Assembly: GCF_024749045.1 (NCBI RefSeq)
Contig: NZ_CP087184.1
Coordinates: 3,534,001 to 3,598,000 of the forward strand
Source of the DNA: Pseudomonas sp. B21-028
Lineage (GTDB): Bacteria; Pseudomonadota; Gammaproteobacteria; Pseudomonadales; Pseudomonadaceae
Direction: 5' to 3'
Length of the DNA stretch: 64,000 bases
The position numbers and the translations under genes are program-made. Below are positions 51,246 to 59,728 of this stretch, piece after piece. Numbering within the stretch: position 1 is the first letter of the stretch; each line of letters begins with the position of its first letter. The notes beneath the pieces were generated by a model. It was not told the DNA's origin and ran no database searches. It saw only the letters and a list, made by a program, of their open reading frames with translations.

Positions 51246-54200
51246 TCAGTTGGCCGTCAAGACCGTCTGACCTGCCAACGCCAGGTCCAGCAGTTCGCGG
51301 TTGGCAACCGCGTACATGGCGTAGTCGGTGGCGCTGGCGGCACGGATGTCCACCAGCATGGCACGCCAGCGCTCGACCATGTCCTGGTGCTGCTCCAGCC
51401 ACAGCGCCAGGCGGGTTTCCACGTCCTGGGTGCCGTCGCCCTGTTGCAGGACCGAGATGGTGATCGCCCGTTGCTGCCAGTCGACGTCATCGCGGAACGC
51501 TTCGCGGGCCAGGGCCTGCCAGTTGTTTTCCACCGGCAAGGCACTGATCTGTTGCAGGTACCAGGTGATGTCCAGGGCGCTGCCCACGGCGAAGTAGGCC
51601 TTGGCCACATCGGCGGCGTTCTGGCCGGTGACGTCGGACGCCTCGATGATCGGCAGCAAGGTGTACAGGTGCGTGGTACCCGCAACCATGCGCGCCAGCA
51701 ACTCTGGCACGCCGGCGGCCACGTAGGCCTGGTAGCGGGTCTGCCAGCCTTCGCGGGTCGGCCCTTCCAGCAGTTCGTCGAGCTTGAGGCCCAACGCCGC
51801 CAGGTGCGGACCGAAGTGAGCCACATCGCGAGCAGCGTTCTGCTCGTTACGGCGGCTGCGCAGGAACCAGCGGGTCGCACGACGGCCCAGGCGCATCAGC
51901 TCATCCATCAGCTCCAGTTGCACATCGGCCGACACCTGGTGGTCCAGGGCTTCGATCTGACGGAACCAGTGTGGGAGATGGAAGATGTCCCGCACGATCA
52001 CATACGCGCCCGCCACGTTCGCCGGGCTCATGCCCGTGGACTCCTTGAGCCGCTGGACGAAGGTGATGCCCATGTGGTTGACCAGGTCGTTGGCGATCTG
52101 GGTGCTGACGATCTCGCGCTTCAGGCGATGGCGACGCATGGCCTCGGAGAACTTGTTCACCAGCGTCGCCGGGAACGCGGTTTCCATGTCCCGGGTCAGG
52201 TAGTCGTCGTCCGGTACCAGGGAGTTGAGCAGCGCTTCCTTGAGGTCGATCTTGCTGTAGGAGATCAGCACCGACAGTTCGGCACGGGTCAGGCCATGGC
52301 CTGCCGCGACGCGTTCGGCCAGCTGTTCTTCGGTCGGCAGGAACTCGATGGCGCGGTCCAGCTTGCCACGGACTTCCAGATCGTTCATCAGGCGCTTGTA
52401 TTCGGCGATCCGCACGAATGCGCGACGGGCCGCCAGGGACAGGGCCTGGGTCTGCTTGTAGTTGTTGCCCAACACCAGACCACCGACTTCGTCGGTCATG
52501 CTCGCCAGCAACTGGTTACGTTGCTTGTCGGTCATGTCGCCGGCCTGCACCACTTCGTTGAGCAGGATCTTGATGTTTACTTCATGGTCGGAGCAGTCCA
52601 CGCCGCCCGCGTTGTCGATGAAGTCAGTGTTGGTGGCGCCGCCATGCAGGCCGAACTCGACACGGCCCAGCTGGGTCATGCCCAGGTTGCCGCCCTCGCC
52701 CACCACCTTGCAGCGCAGTTCGTTACCGTTCACGCGCAGCGCATCGTTGGCCTTGTCGCCGACATCGGCGTGGCTTTCGGTGCTGGCTTTGACGTAGGTG
52801 CCGATACCGCCGTTCCACAACAGGTCCACCGGCGCCTTGAGCAAGGCGTTCAGCAGTTCGGTCGGGGTCAGCTTGTCGGCCTTGATGTCGAAACGTGCCT
52901 GCATCTGCGGGGTGATGGCGATGCTCTTCGCGCTGCGCGAGAAGATGCCGCCGCCTTCGGACATGATGCTGGTGTCGTAGTCGGTCCAGGCCGAACGCGG
53001 CAGGTCGAACAGACGCTGGCGCTCGGCGAAGCTGCTGGCGGGTTCCGGGTTCGGGTCGATGAAGATGTGCAGGTGGTTGAACGCCGCGACCAGTTGCAGC
53101 TTGTCGGACATCAACAAACCGTTACCGAACACGTCGCCGGCCATGTCGCCGACACCGACCACGGTGATGCTGTCTTCCTGGACGTTGATGCCGCGCTCGC
53201 GGAAGTGGCGCTGCACGCCGACCCACGCGCCCTTGGCGGTGATGCCCATTTTCTTGTGGTCATAGCCGGCCGAACCGCCGGAGGCGAAGGCGTCGCCCAG
53301 CCAGAAGCCGTAGTCGATGGCAATGCCGTTGGCGATGTCGGAGAAGGTCGCGGTGCCCTTGTCGGCAGCCACTACCAGGTACGGGTCATCGTCGTCATGC
53401 CGCACGACGTTGGCTGGCGGCACCAGGGCGCCGTCCTTGAGGTTGTCGGTGATGTCCAGCAGGCCGGAGATGAAGATGCGGTAGCAGGCGATGCCCTCGG
53501 CCGCGATCTCGTCCCGGCTGCCGCCCAGTGGCAGGCGACGGGGCAAGAAGCCGCCCTTGGCACCGACCGGCACGATCACCGAGTTCTTCACTTGCTGGGC
53601 TTTTACCAGGCCCAGGACTTCGGTGCGGTAATCTTCTTCACGGTCGGACCAGCGCAAGCCGCCACGGGCGACGTTGCCGAAGCGCAGGTGCACGCCTTCG
53701 ACCCGTGGCGAGTAGACGAAGATCTCGAACTTGGGCACCGGCTTCGGCAGTTCCGGGATCAGGTGCGGGTTGAACTTGAAGCTGAAGTAGGACTTGTTCT
53801 GGCCGTGGGCGTCGGTCTGGTAGAAGTTGGTCCGCAGGGTGGCCTTGATCAGGTCCAGGTAGCGACGCAGGATGCGGTCTTCGTTGAGCACCTGGACGTC
53901 GTCCAGTGCCGTGAGGATCGCCTGCTCCAGACGCAGTTGCTTGTCTTCCAGGTCCTCGCCGGTGAGCTTGCGGGCCAGGTAGAAGCGGGTCTTGAACAAC
54001 CGGGTCAACTCGCGAGCGATGTCGGTGTGGTTGTTCAGGGTGCTGGCGATGTAGCCGAGGTCGAAGCCCAGACGGATCTGCTTGAGATAGCGGGCGTAGG
54101 CACGCAGCAGCGCCACGTCGCGCCACGGCAGGCCGGCGGTCAGCACCAGGCGGTTGAACGCATCGTTCTCGGCATCGCCGCTGACGATGTGGACGAAGGC

Positions 54201-56114
54201 GTCCTGCAAGGTGTCGTTGAGCTGCTGGATGTCGAGGTTCACCCCTTCGGCGGCGGTGAAGGCGAAGTCATGGATCCAGAACTCGCGGCCGTTGGTGTGG
54301 CGCAGACGGTACGGGAACTCGCCCAGCACGCGCAGGCCGAGGTTCTCCAGGATCGGCAACACATCGGACAGCGCCAGCGGCGTGTCGGCGTGATACAGCT
54401 TGCAATGCAGCTCACGCTGGCCGGACACCTGGCCCAGCGGCTGGTAGAAGCTCATGACCAGCGGATTTTTTTCATTCAGGCTCAGCAGGTGCTGCATGTC
54501 GACCACCGCCGAATGCGCGGCAAAGCGCTCGCGGTAGCCGGCCGGGAAGCCTTTCGGGTAGTCGGCGAGCACGTTGGTGCCCTGGGCTTCGCCGAAGCTC
54601 TCGATGACCAGGCTCGCGTAGTCGTCCTGCCAGCTGCGACAGGCCTGCACCACTTCTTTTTCCAGCAGCAGCGGGTCGATGTCGATACGGTTCTTCGGGT
54701 CCACCCGCAGGATCAACTGCACGCGGGCCAATACCGATTCGGAGAAGAACGTCCAGAATTCGCAATCCGAGGCCTTCAGGCGATCCATCAGCACTTGCTG
54801 GATCTTCTGGCGCACTTCGGTGGAATAGATATCGCGCGGCACGTAGGCCAGGCAGTAGCAGAAACGGCCGTACGGGTCTTTGCGCAGGAACACGCGGATC
54901 TTGTTGCGTTCCTGGATCTGCACGATGGACATCACGGTGCTGAACAGCTCATCCACCGGGGTCTGGAACAGATCGTCGCGGGGCAGCACTTCGACCACCT
55001 GGGCCAGTTCCTTGCCCAGGTGCGCCTTGGCCTGGAAGCCCGAACGACGCTCGATTTCGGCGACCTTGCGGCGAATGTACGGAATAACGCGCACGCTCTC
55101 GCCATACACCGAAGAGGTGTACAGGCCCATGAAGCGGCATTCCTTGATGACCTTGCCGTCGGCGTCGATTTCACGGATCGACACATAATCCGGGTAAGCC
55201 GGACGGTGTACACGGCTCGGGTGCGCGGCCTTCGCGAACGACAGCGGCGTCGGTTCACGCAGGTAGTTGACGGCGTAGTCCTCGATGCGCAGGTCATCGG
55301 CGGTCAGGCCGGCGCGCAGCAGCTTGGTCAGGCCGAGGAACGACTCGGGGTCGTACTCGATATGGCCGCCATCGGCATCGTCACGGACCACGAACTCTTC
55401 ATAGCCCAGGAAGGTGAAGTGGTTGCCCACCAGCCACTCCAGGAAGGTCTTGATCTCGCTTTTTTCTTCGGCATCGATGGCATAGGCGCTGTTGTCCAGG
55501 CTGGTGAGGATCTCCTGGACCTTGTCTTTCATCGGCTCGAAGTCGGCCACGGCCACGCGCACTTCACCCAGTACCTGCTCGAGTTCCTTGCTCAGGACGC
55601 TGAGTTCGGCGGCGTTGGCGCAGCGGTCGATTTCCAGGTACATCAGCGACTCTTGCAGCACGCCCTCGTCCTGGGTGCCCTTCGGCAGGATTTCCAGCAA
55701 CTCGCCCTTGCTGCCACGGCGCACGCTCAGCACGGTGGTCTGCAGGGTATGGATGCTGTAGCCGCGGCGGTTCAGCTCGGTACGTACCGAGTCCACCAGG
55801 AACGGCAGGTCGTGGTGCAACACTTCCACTGCGGTGTGGGTCGACTGCCAGCCGTGGCGTTCGTAATCGGGGTTGTAGACGCGGACCTGCGATTGCGTGT
55901 GGTCGAAGCGCTCAAGCAGGCGCCAGGCGGACAGGGTGCAGCCGGCGAGGTCGGACAACCGGCGCTGGGTAAGTTCATCGAGGGAAATGATGCCGAAGAA
56001 TTGTTCAGCAAACAGCGCCACTTGTGGCAGTGCCTGTTCACTGATGTGCTGCGCCAGTACCGCTTGCAGTTGATGCTGGAAGTCGGCTTTGCTGGCTGCG
56101 GTGAAGAACGCCAT
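51246..56114 (-). CDS. gdhB: NAD-dependent glutamate dehydrogenase, large (GdhB) type
   Basis: At 1622 residues this matches the 180-kDa class of NAD-glutamate dehydrogenases, which convert glutamate to 2-oxoglutarate and ammonia in arginine and glutamate catabolism. A long N-terminal regulatory part (MAFFTAASKADFQHQLQAVL) is followed by the catalytic region, with GGLRWSDREEDYRTEVLGLV and the Lys-containing VIVPVGAKGGF near residue 850, then VVGVGDMAGDVFGNG and the NAD fold. The ATG at 56114 with GCGGAG upstream fits the family; a frame 14 codons longer starts beside a hairpin. It is monocistronic and ends at a bidirectional terminator. The enzyme is typically under arginine control in pseudomonads. 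Confidence 0.95.
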   Translation of the reverse strand: MAFFTAASKADFQHQLQAVLAQHISEQALPQVALFAEQFFGIISLDELTQRRLSDLAGCTLSAWRLLERFDHTQSQVRVYNPDYERHGWQSTHTAVEVLHHDLPFLVDSVRTELNRRGYSIHTLQTTVLSVRRGSKGELLEILPKGTQDEGVLQESLMYLEIDRCANAAELSVLSKELEQVLGEVRVAVADFEPMKDKVQEILTSLDNSAYAIDAEEKSEIKTFLEWLVGNHFTFLGYEEFVVRDDADGGHIEYDPESFLGLTKLLRAGLTADDLRIEDYAVNYLREPTPLSFAKAAHPSRVHRPAYPDYVSIREIDADGKVIKECRFMGLYTSSVYGESVRVIPYIRRKVAEIERRSGFQAKAHLGKELAQVVEVLPRDDLFQTPVDELFSTVMSIVQIQERNKIRVFLRKDPYGRFCYCLAYVPRDIYSTEVRQKIQQVLMDRLKASDCEFWTFFSESVLARVQLILRVDPKNRIDIDPLLLEKEVVQACRSWQDDYASLVIESFGEAQGTNVLADYPKGFPAGYRERFAAHSAVVDMQHLLSLNEKNPLVMSFYQPLGQVSGQRELHCKLYHADTPLALSDVLPILENLGLRVLGEFPYRLRHTNGREFWIHDFAFTAAEGVNLDIQQLNDTLQDAFVHIVSGDAENDAFNRLVLTAGLPWRDVALLRAYARYLKQIRLGFDLGYIASTLNNHTDIARELTRLFKTRFYLARKLTGEDLEDKQLRLEQAILTALDDVQVLNEDRILRRYLDLIKATLRTNFYQTDAHGQNKSYFSFKFNPHLIPELPKPVPKFEIFVYSPRVEGVHLRFGNVARGGLRWSDREEDYRTEVLGLVKAQQVKNSVIVPVGAKGGFLPRRLPLGGSRDEIAAEGIACYRIFISGLLDITDNLKDGALVPPANVVRHDDDDPYLVVAADKGTATFSDIANGIAIDYGFWLGDAFASGGSAGYDHKKMGITAKGAWVGVQRHFRERGINVQEDSITVVGVGDMAGDVFGNGLLMSDKLQLVAAFNHLHIFIDPNPEPASSFAERQRLFDLPRSAWTDYDTSIMSEGGGIFSRSAKSIAITPQMQARFDIKADKLTPTELLNALLKAPVDLLWNGGIGTYVKASTESHADVGDKANDALRVNGNELRCKVVGEGGNLGMTQLGRVEFGLHGGATNTDFIDNAGGVDCSDHEVNIKILLNEVVQAGDMTDKQRNQLLASMTDEVGGLVLGNNYKQTQALSLAARRAFVRIAEYKRLMNDLEVRGKLDRAIEFLPTEEQLAERVAAGHGLTRAELSVLISYSKIDLKEALLNSLVPDDDYLTRDMETAFPATLVNKFSEAMRRHRLKREIVSTQIANDLVNHMGITFVQRLKESTGMSPANVAGAYVIVRDIFHLPHWFRQIEALDHQVSADVQLELMDELMRLGRRATRWFLRSRRNEQNAARDVAHFGPHLAALGLKLDELLEGPTREGWQTRYQAYVAAGVPELLARMVAGTTHLYTLLPIIEASDVTGQNAADVAKAYFAVGSALDITWYLQQISALPVENNWQALAREAFRDDVDWQQRAITISVLQQGDGTQDVETRLALWLEQHQDMVERWRAMLVDIRAASATDYAMYAVANRELLDLALAGQTVLTAN

Positions 56115-56529
56115 CTGTGGTACTCCGCTTGGGCTTGTTATTGATGGAAGCGTCATGCAGCCCCTTTCGGGCTGCCGGCCATCCTGTTCCTGATTCTCGG
56201 GCAGAGGAAACAGGACGACAGGTGGGTGAAGCTGGACAAGACCCGCAGGTCACATTCCATTTCCATGTCTTGGGCATCTACAGGAAACGCCCGTGCACGT
56301 GCGCATCCGTTGCGCAGCTTAACGAGTGCGACAAGGCCCCTGCTTGCAGCGCTGCGACATATTCGGTCATCGGCTAGCGCATCGAACAACCCTAGCAGCC
56401 TGCGGGGCAATCGGCACCCCACGATTTGAAATCGCGCACGGATTACGCAGGTGGTCGCAGTAAATCCTCCGTGCTGGCAGAATCCGCTTTTCCGCACCCG
56501 CAAGGCTCATCGAGCCAGGAGCCGCCCCG
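56115..56529. other. gdhB upstream region
   Basis: No credible gene. It must contain divergent promoters for gdhB and the small acidic gene. Only the hairpin at 56157-56175 stands out. Confidence 0.5.
56157..56175 (-). promoter_or_regulatory. Hairpin in the gdhB leader
   Basis: gcagccc and gggctgc form a perfect 7-bp stem around cgaaag-like loop bases, about 40 bases upstream of the gdhB ATG, without a T-run. It could affect transcript stability or translation. Confidence 0.4.
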
Positions 56530-56883
56530 ATGCAAATGACCACCGCCCTTCTGATCGCCAACCCGTGCGACGACGAAGAAGACAACATGGCCATGCTGTG
56601 CTGTCACAGCCTGCAGGGCGAAATGTTCCTGATGACCCGCTATCCCGACGAAGATGAACTGGAAATCGCCCTCGATGGCGAGCCGTCGACCCTGGACGGC
56701 GTGAAAGTCACCCTCAGCCCGACACTGCTGAAAATCGAAGTCGCCGCGGCGGACGCCGATGTGCTCAATGGCGATGACGTGCTGGAAATCAGCCATGACA
56801 CCGATGAAGCGGACTTGGCGGAGGTGGAACTGACATTGCAGAACATCCTCAGGGGTGTCGGGACCTACGTCAGGCAGATTTGA
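56530..56883 (+). CDS. Small acidic conserved hypothetical protein
   Basis: A 117-residue protein without signal peptide or membrane segment. It is strongly acidic (RYPDEDELEIALDGEPS, ISHDTDEADLAEVELTL) with two adjacent Cys near residue 24. Coding is supported by AGGAG 8 bases before the ATG and by codon use like its neighbours. I recognise no functional family; similar genes near gdhB occur in other pseudomonads as hypothetical proteins. Confidence 0.7.
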   Translation: MQMTTALLIANPCDDEEDNMAMLCCHSLQGEMFLMTRYPDEDELEIALDGEPSTLDGVKVTLSPTLLKIEVAAADADVLNGDDVLEISHDTDEADLAEVELTLQNILRGVGTYVRQI

Positions 56884-56899
56884 TTTCAGCGTTTGTACG

Positions 56900-57120
56900 G
56901 CCGCCTTCGCGAGCAGGCTCGCTCCCACCAAGGGATCTGCGGCCGCCGCTATTCCGAGAACACCTCGCAACCCTGCGGGAGCCGGGCTTGCCCGCGATAA
57001 CACCGGCACATCCAACACCGCGTTCGCGAGCAAGCCCGCCCCCACAGGTTTCTCTGGCAACCACAGATCCTGCAATCAACCCGGAACCCCTGTGGGAGCG
57101 AGCCTGCTCGCGATAACGCC
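56900..57120. repeat. Cluster of four REP elements
   Basis: The 321-base gap before pnuC holds four REP copies at about 56906-56929, 56972-57000, 57021-57048 and 57089-57120, in alternating orientation. They include both the agcctgctcgcgat and gccgggcttgcccgcgat variants. Confidence 0.88.
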
Positions 57121-57127
57121 GGCACAT

Positions 57128-57143
57128 CCAACATTGATGTTGG
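57128..57143. promoter_or_regulatory. Palindrome upstream of pnuC
   Basis: ccaacattgatgttgg is a perfect 7-bp inverted repeat with a 2-base spacer, 62 bases before the pnuC ATG and just upstream of a tacaat -10-like element. Its left half is also part of the common REP spacer, so it may have arisen from that. An NAD-related operator is possible. Confidence 0.4.
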
Positions 57144-57204
57144 AGCTGTCCCCACCATAACGTTTACAATCGCCCCCCCCTTTTCCATCCCCCAAGGAAC
57201 CGCC

Positions 57205-57768
57205 ATGTCCGGGCTTGAACTGTTTGCCGCAGCCCTCGGCGTGATCGCTGTCTGGTTGACTGTCAAGCAGAACCCCTGGTGCTGGCCGATCGGCCTGGTC
57301 ATGGTGGTGCTGTACAGCTGGATTTTCTACGACGTGAAGCTTTACTCGGACATGTTGTTGCAAGTGGTCTACGCCGCACTGCAACTGTACGGCTGGTGGC
57401 AATGGACCCGTGCCGGCCAACGTCATGACGGGCGCCAGGTCACACGGCTGGGTGGACCGTCGGTGCTGCTTTGTCTGGCTGTCGGGGCCGCGGGCAGCCT
57501 GGTGCTGGGCGCTGCCATGGCGCACTGGACCGACGCCGCCCAACCCTGGCTCGACGCGGCGCTTACCGGCTTCAGCCTCGTGGCCCAATGGTGGATGGCG
57601 CAGAAGCGCGTGCAATGCTGGCCTTTGTGGATCGCCCTGGATGTGATCTTCGTCGGCCTGTTCATCTACAAGGGGCTGCACCTGACCGCCGCGCTGTATG
57701 CCTTGTTCACCCTGCTGGCCGTGCAGGGCTGGCGGGAATGGCGCGCCGACCCGGCCCTGCGCGCATGA
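57205..57768 (+). CDS. pnuC: Nicotinamide riboside transporter PnuC
   Basis: A 187-residue inner-membrane protein of the PnuC family with about seven hydrophobic segments; KQNPWCWPIGLVMVVLYSWIFYDVKLYSDMLLQ contains the Trp-rich substrate motif and LWIALDVIFVGLFIYKGLHLT the matching half. It imports nicotinamide riboside for NAD synthesis. The following kinase gene overlaps its stop as ATGA, which fits transport coupled to phosphorylation. Confidence 0.92.
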   Translation: MSGLELFAAALGVIAVWLTVKQNPWCWPIGLVMVVLYSWIFYDVKLYSDMLLQVVYAALQLYGWWQWTRAGQRHDGRQVTRLGGPSVLLCLAVGAAGSLVLGAAMAHWTDAAQPWLDAALTGFSLVAQWWMAQKRVQCWPLWIALDVIFVGLFIYKGLHLTAALYALFTLLAVQGWREWRADPALRA

Positions 57769-58289
57769 AGGTGGTGGTGTTGACCGGCCCCGAGTCTGCC
57801 GGCAAGAGCTGGCTGGCGGCGCAGTTGCAGGGGCACTTCGGTGGCTTGCGTGTAGACGAATACGTCCGCCACTTCATGGAACAGAACCCCCGCGACACCT
57901 GTCTGGACGACATCACCGAAATCGCCAGCGGACAATTGGCCTGGGAAGACGCAGCCCGCGCCCGACAACCGTCGCTGCTGATCCTCGACACCCACCTGTT
58001 GAGCAATATCCTCTGGAGCCGGACCCTGTTCGGCGACTGCCCGGACTGGCTGGAGCCGGCCTTGCTGAGCCGGCATTACGACCTGCATCTGCTATTGAGC
58101 CCCGAGCAGGTCGACTGGACTGGCGACGGCCTGCGCTGCCAACCTGAACTGGCGCATCGCCTGCAATTTTTCATGGCCATCGAGGATTGGCTGGTTCGGC
58201 ATCAGCAACCTTTCCAGGTGATCGAAGGCGATTGGGCACAGCGTCAACGCCAGGTGTTCGCAGCCGTGACCCAATTACTCCAGGCCTGA
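57765..58289 (+). CDS. NadR-like ribosylnicotinamide kinase (AAA ATPase)
   Basis: A 174-residue P-loop kinase. LTGPESAGKSWLAAQL is the Walker A region near the N terminus; the RVDEYVRHFMEQ and LLILDTHLLSNILWSRTLFG segments correspond to the kinase domain of NadR. The NMN-adenylyltransferase and repressor domains of enterobacterial NadR are absent. With PnuC it would trap imported nicotinamide riboside as NMN. It starts inside the pnuC stop. Confidence 0.88.
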   Translation: MKVVVLTGPESAGKSWLAAQLQGHFGGLRVDEYVRHFMEQNPRDTCLDDITEIASGQLAWEDAARARQPSLLILDTHLLSNILWSRTLFGDCPDWLEPALLSRHYDLHLLLSPEQVDWTGDGLRCQPELAHRLQFFMAIEDWLVRHQQPFQVIEGDWAQRQRQVFAAVTQLLQA

Positions 58290-58320
58290 ACGGATCTCCC
58301 AGAAAAAGGTGGGATCATAG

Positions 58321-58440
58321 TGCCATCCTGTTGCATCCTTGAAACATCCCCGCCGCGTCAAACCCGGATCCAACGCTGTTTCAGCGGTTTGCCATCCTGA
58401 CTGTCAAGTCACTGAAACACCCCCTCAAGAGCCTGGATCC
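58321..58440 (+). repeat. Two imperfect direct repeats upstream of fapA
   Basis: tgccatcctg, then tgaaaca followed by a C-run, then ggatcca, recur in the same order at 58321-58372 and about 58390-58440, a spacing of 69 bases. The layout suggests tandem binding sites for an activator. Confidence 0.65.
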
Positions 58441-58565
58441 AGAGCCATTTGACAGCAGATGGCCAATTGACCTTCACAAGGCTTGTCTCAGCCTTGAAAC
58501 AGGTCACGCACCAGCCGTTGCGCCGCAACAGCCAACCTGTTGAATCAAAAGGCTTTTACAAACCC

Positions 58566-58579
58566 GGCACGACATCTGC
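58566..58579 (+). promoter_or_regulatory. Candidate sigma-54 promoter of fapABCDEF
   Basis: ggcacgacatctgc fits GGCAC(G/A)-N4-TTGC with GG and GC exactly 10 bases apart, as required at -24/-12; one position (CTGC for TTGC) deviates. It ends 57 bases before the fapA GTG. Confidence 0.55.
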
Positions 58580-58636
58580 TCTTTCCCCTTCGCAACGCTG
58601 GATAAAGGCCAGCCCACCGAAGAAGGAATCGATGCC

Positions 58637-59083
58637 GTGGGAACTTTCGATAAAAGTTTGACCGTCCTGTTGCTGATCGGCTGCGCCACCGGCGCGACCC
58701 TCAGCCTGCCGGTACAGGCCGAAGGCAACGGCGTCATCGTCCTCAACCGTGACGTGCAGCCCGTCCATATCGGTCGCAACGGTGGCAAGGATCCCTACCC
58801 GACCACCGTCAATGCCAACCCATCCACCCGAATCGGCCAAGCGACCACCAGCACCGAACTGAGCGACGGTGAATTTGCCAGCGTCGCCAGCGGCTCATCG
58901 ATCCGCAACACCTTCAATACGAGTACCGGCGTACAAGGCCTGAATGTCGTGACCAACCCCAGCGGCATGCCCGGCATGAGGGCCGGCCATGGTGGCGGCA
59001 GTGGAGGTGCGATTTCCGGCACGATCAACCGCTCCCTGAGTTCAGGCCTGGCTCCGCTGGGTCGCCTGGCGGGAGGTCAATGA
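58637..59083 (+). CDS. fapA: Functional amyloid accessory protein FapA
   Basis: A 148-residue secreted protein: signal peptide (LTVLLLIGCATGATLSLPVQA), then a Gly/Ser/Asn-rich chain ending near APLGRLAGGQ. FapA is a periplasmic chaperone-like partner of FapB/FapC in Pseudomonas functional amyloid. The start is GTG with AAGGAA 9 bases upstream; an ATG five bases earlier is out of frame and soon stops. It is the first gene of fapABCDEF, one base before fapB. Confidence 0.88.
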   Translation: MGTFDKSLTVLLLIGCATGATLSLPVQAEGNGVIVLNRDVQPVHIGRNGGKDPYPTTVNANPSTRIGQATTSTELSDGEFASVASGSSIRNTFNTSTGVQGLNVVTNPSGMPGMRAGHGGGSGGAISGTINRSLSSGLAPLGRLAGGQ

Positions 59084-59084
59084 C

Positions 59085-59663
59085 ATGAGACCAGCCCTGT
59101 TCCTGCTGGCCCTGCTCGGCTCATCCACGGTATTTGCCGACCCCGGCGTGGCGGTGGTCAGTAGCGCCAACCTGCAGGACTCCGGCAGCCGTTATACCGG
59201 CAACTTCAACGTCAACCAGGCGGCGGGCGACCGGACCCAGCAGACCAACACCCGTGCCATTGCCATCGGCACCGAAGCCCAGGCCAGCACCCAGGTGCGC
59301 CAACGGCTGGATACCCCCGCCGATCCCTCCATGAACGCAACCGCCCGCATCGGCGGCAGCTCTTTCAGCAACGGCAACGGTGTGCTGGGCGTCAACCAGT
59401 CCGCCGGGGCCAACAACCAGATGGCCAATGTCATGCGGGTAGGCATCAGCGCCCAGCCGCAGAGCATTGACGACAGCGCGCTCTCTCAACAGAACGTGGC
59501 GCTGTTACCGAACTCAGGAGCAACTGGCGCCCCAACCGGCAGCCGCCAGGTCGTCACCAGCGACCAGGCCTTCACCGGCAGCCGAGGGGTCATCCAGGTG
59601 AACCAGAGCGCCGGGGTGGGGAACCGCATGGCCAACACCCTGAGCATCCGGGTCACCGACTGA
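59085..59663 (+). CDS. fapB: Minor amyloid subunit / nucleator FapB
   Basis: A 192-residue protein with a signal peptide (MRPALFLLALLGSSTVFA) and three Asn/Gln-rich repeats: FNVNQAAGDRTQQTN, LGVNQSAGANNQMANVM and IQVNQSAGVGNRMANTL. These repeats match the amyloid units of FapC, and FapB is thought to nucleate fibres. GGGAGG precedes the ATG. Confidence 0.92.
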   Translation: MRPALFLLALLGSSTVFADPGVAVVSSANLQDSGSRYTGNFNVNQAAGDRTQQTNTRAIAIGTEAQASTQVRQRLDTPADPSMNATARIGGSSFSNGNGVLGVNQSAGANNQMANVMRVGISAQPQSIDDSALSQQNVALLPNSGATGAPTGSRQVVTSDQAFTGSRGVIQVNQSAGVGNRMANTLSIRVTD

Positions 59664-59728
59664 CCCGGGCAGTAGACCCATAAGAAAGTACCGACACACT
59701 TAACCAACGACACGCAAGGAGAAACACC

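Larger units (their letters stand above)
58290..58636 (+). promoter_or_regulatory. fap operon control region
   Basis: A 347-base gap without genes. It holds the direct repeats and sigma-54-like promoter listed separately. Four copies of the heptamer TGAAACA or its complement occur at 58340, 58377 (inverted), 58413 and 58495. Confidence 0.6.

Noticed and set aside
51171..56144. Open frame of more than 1600 codons on the plus strand opposite gdhB
   Set aside because: It mirrors gdhB exactly. Its composition (rich in His, Gln, Arg, Val) is the typical antisense shadow of a high-GC gene, it has no recognisable domain, and gdhB is certain.
58632..58634. ATG five bases before the fapA start
   Set aside because: It is out of frame with fapA and ends after nine codons; the GTG at 58637 opens the fapA frame with its signal peptide.
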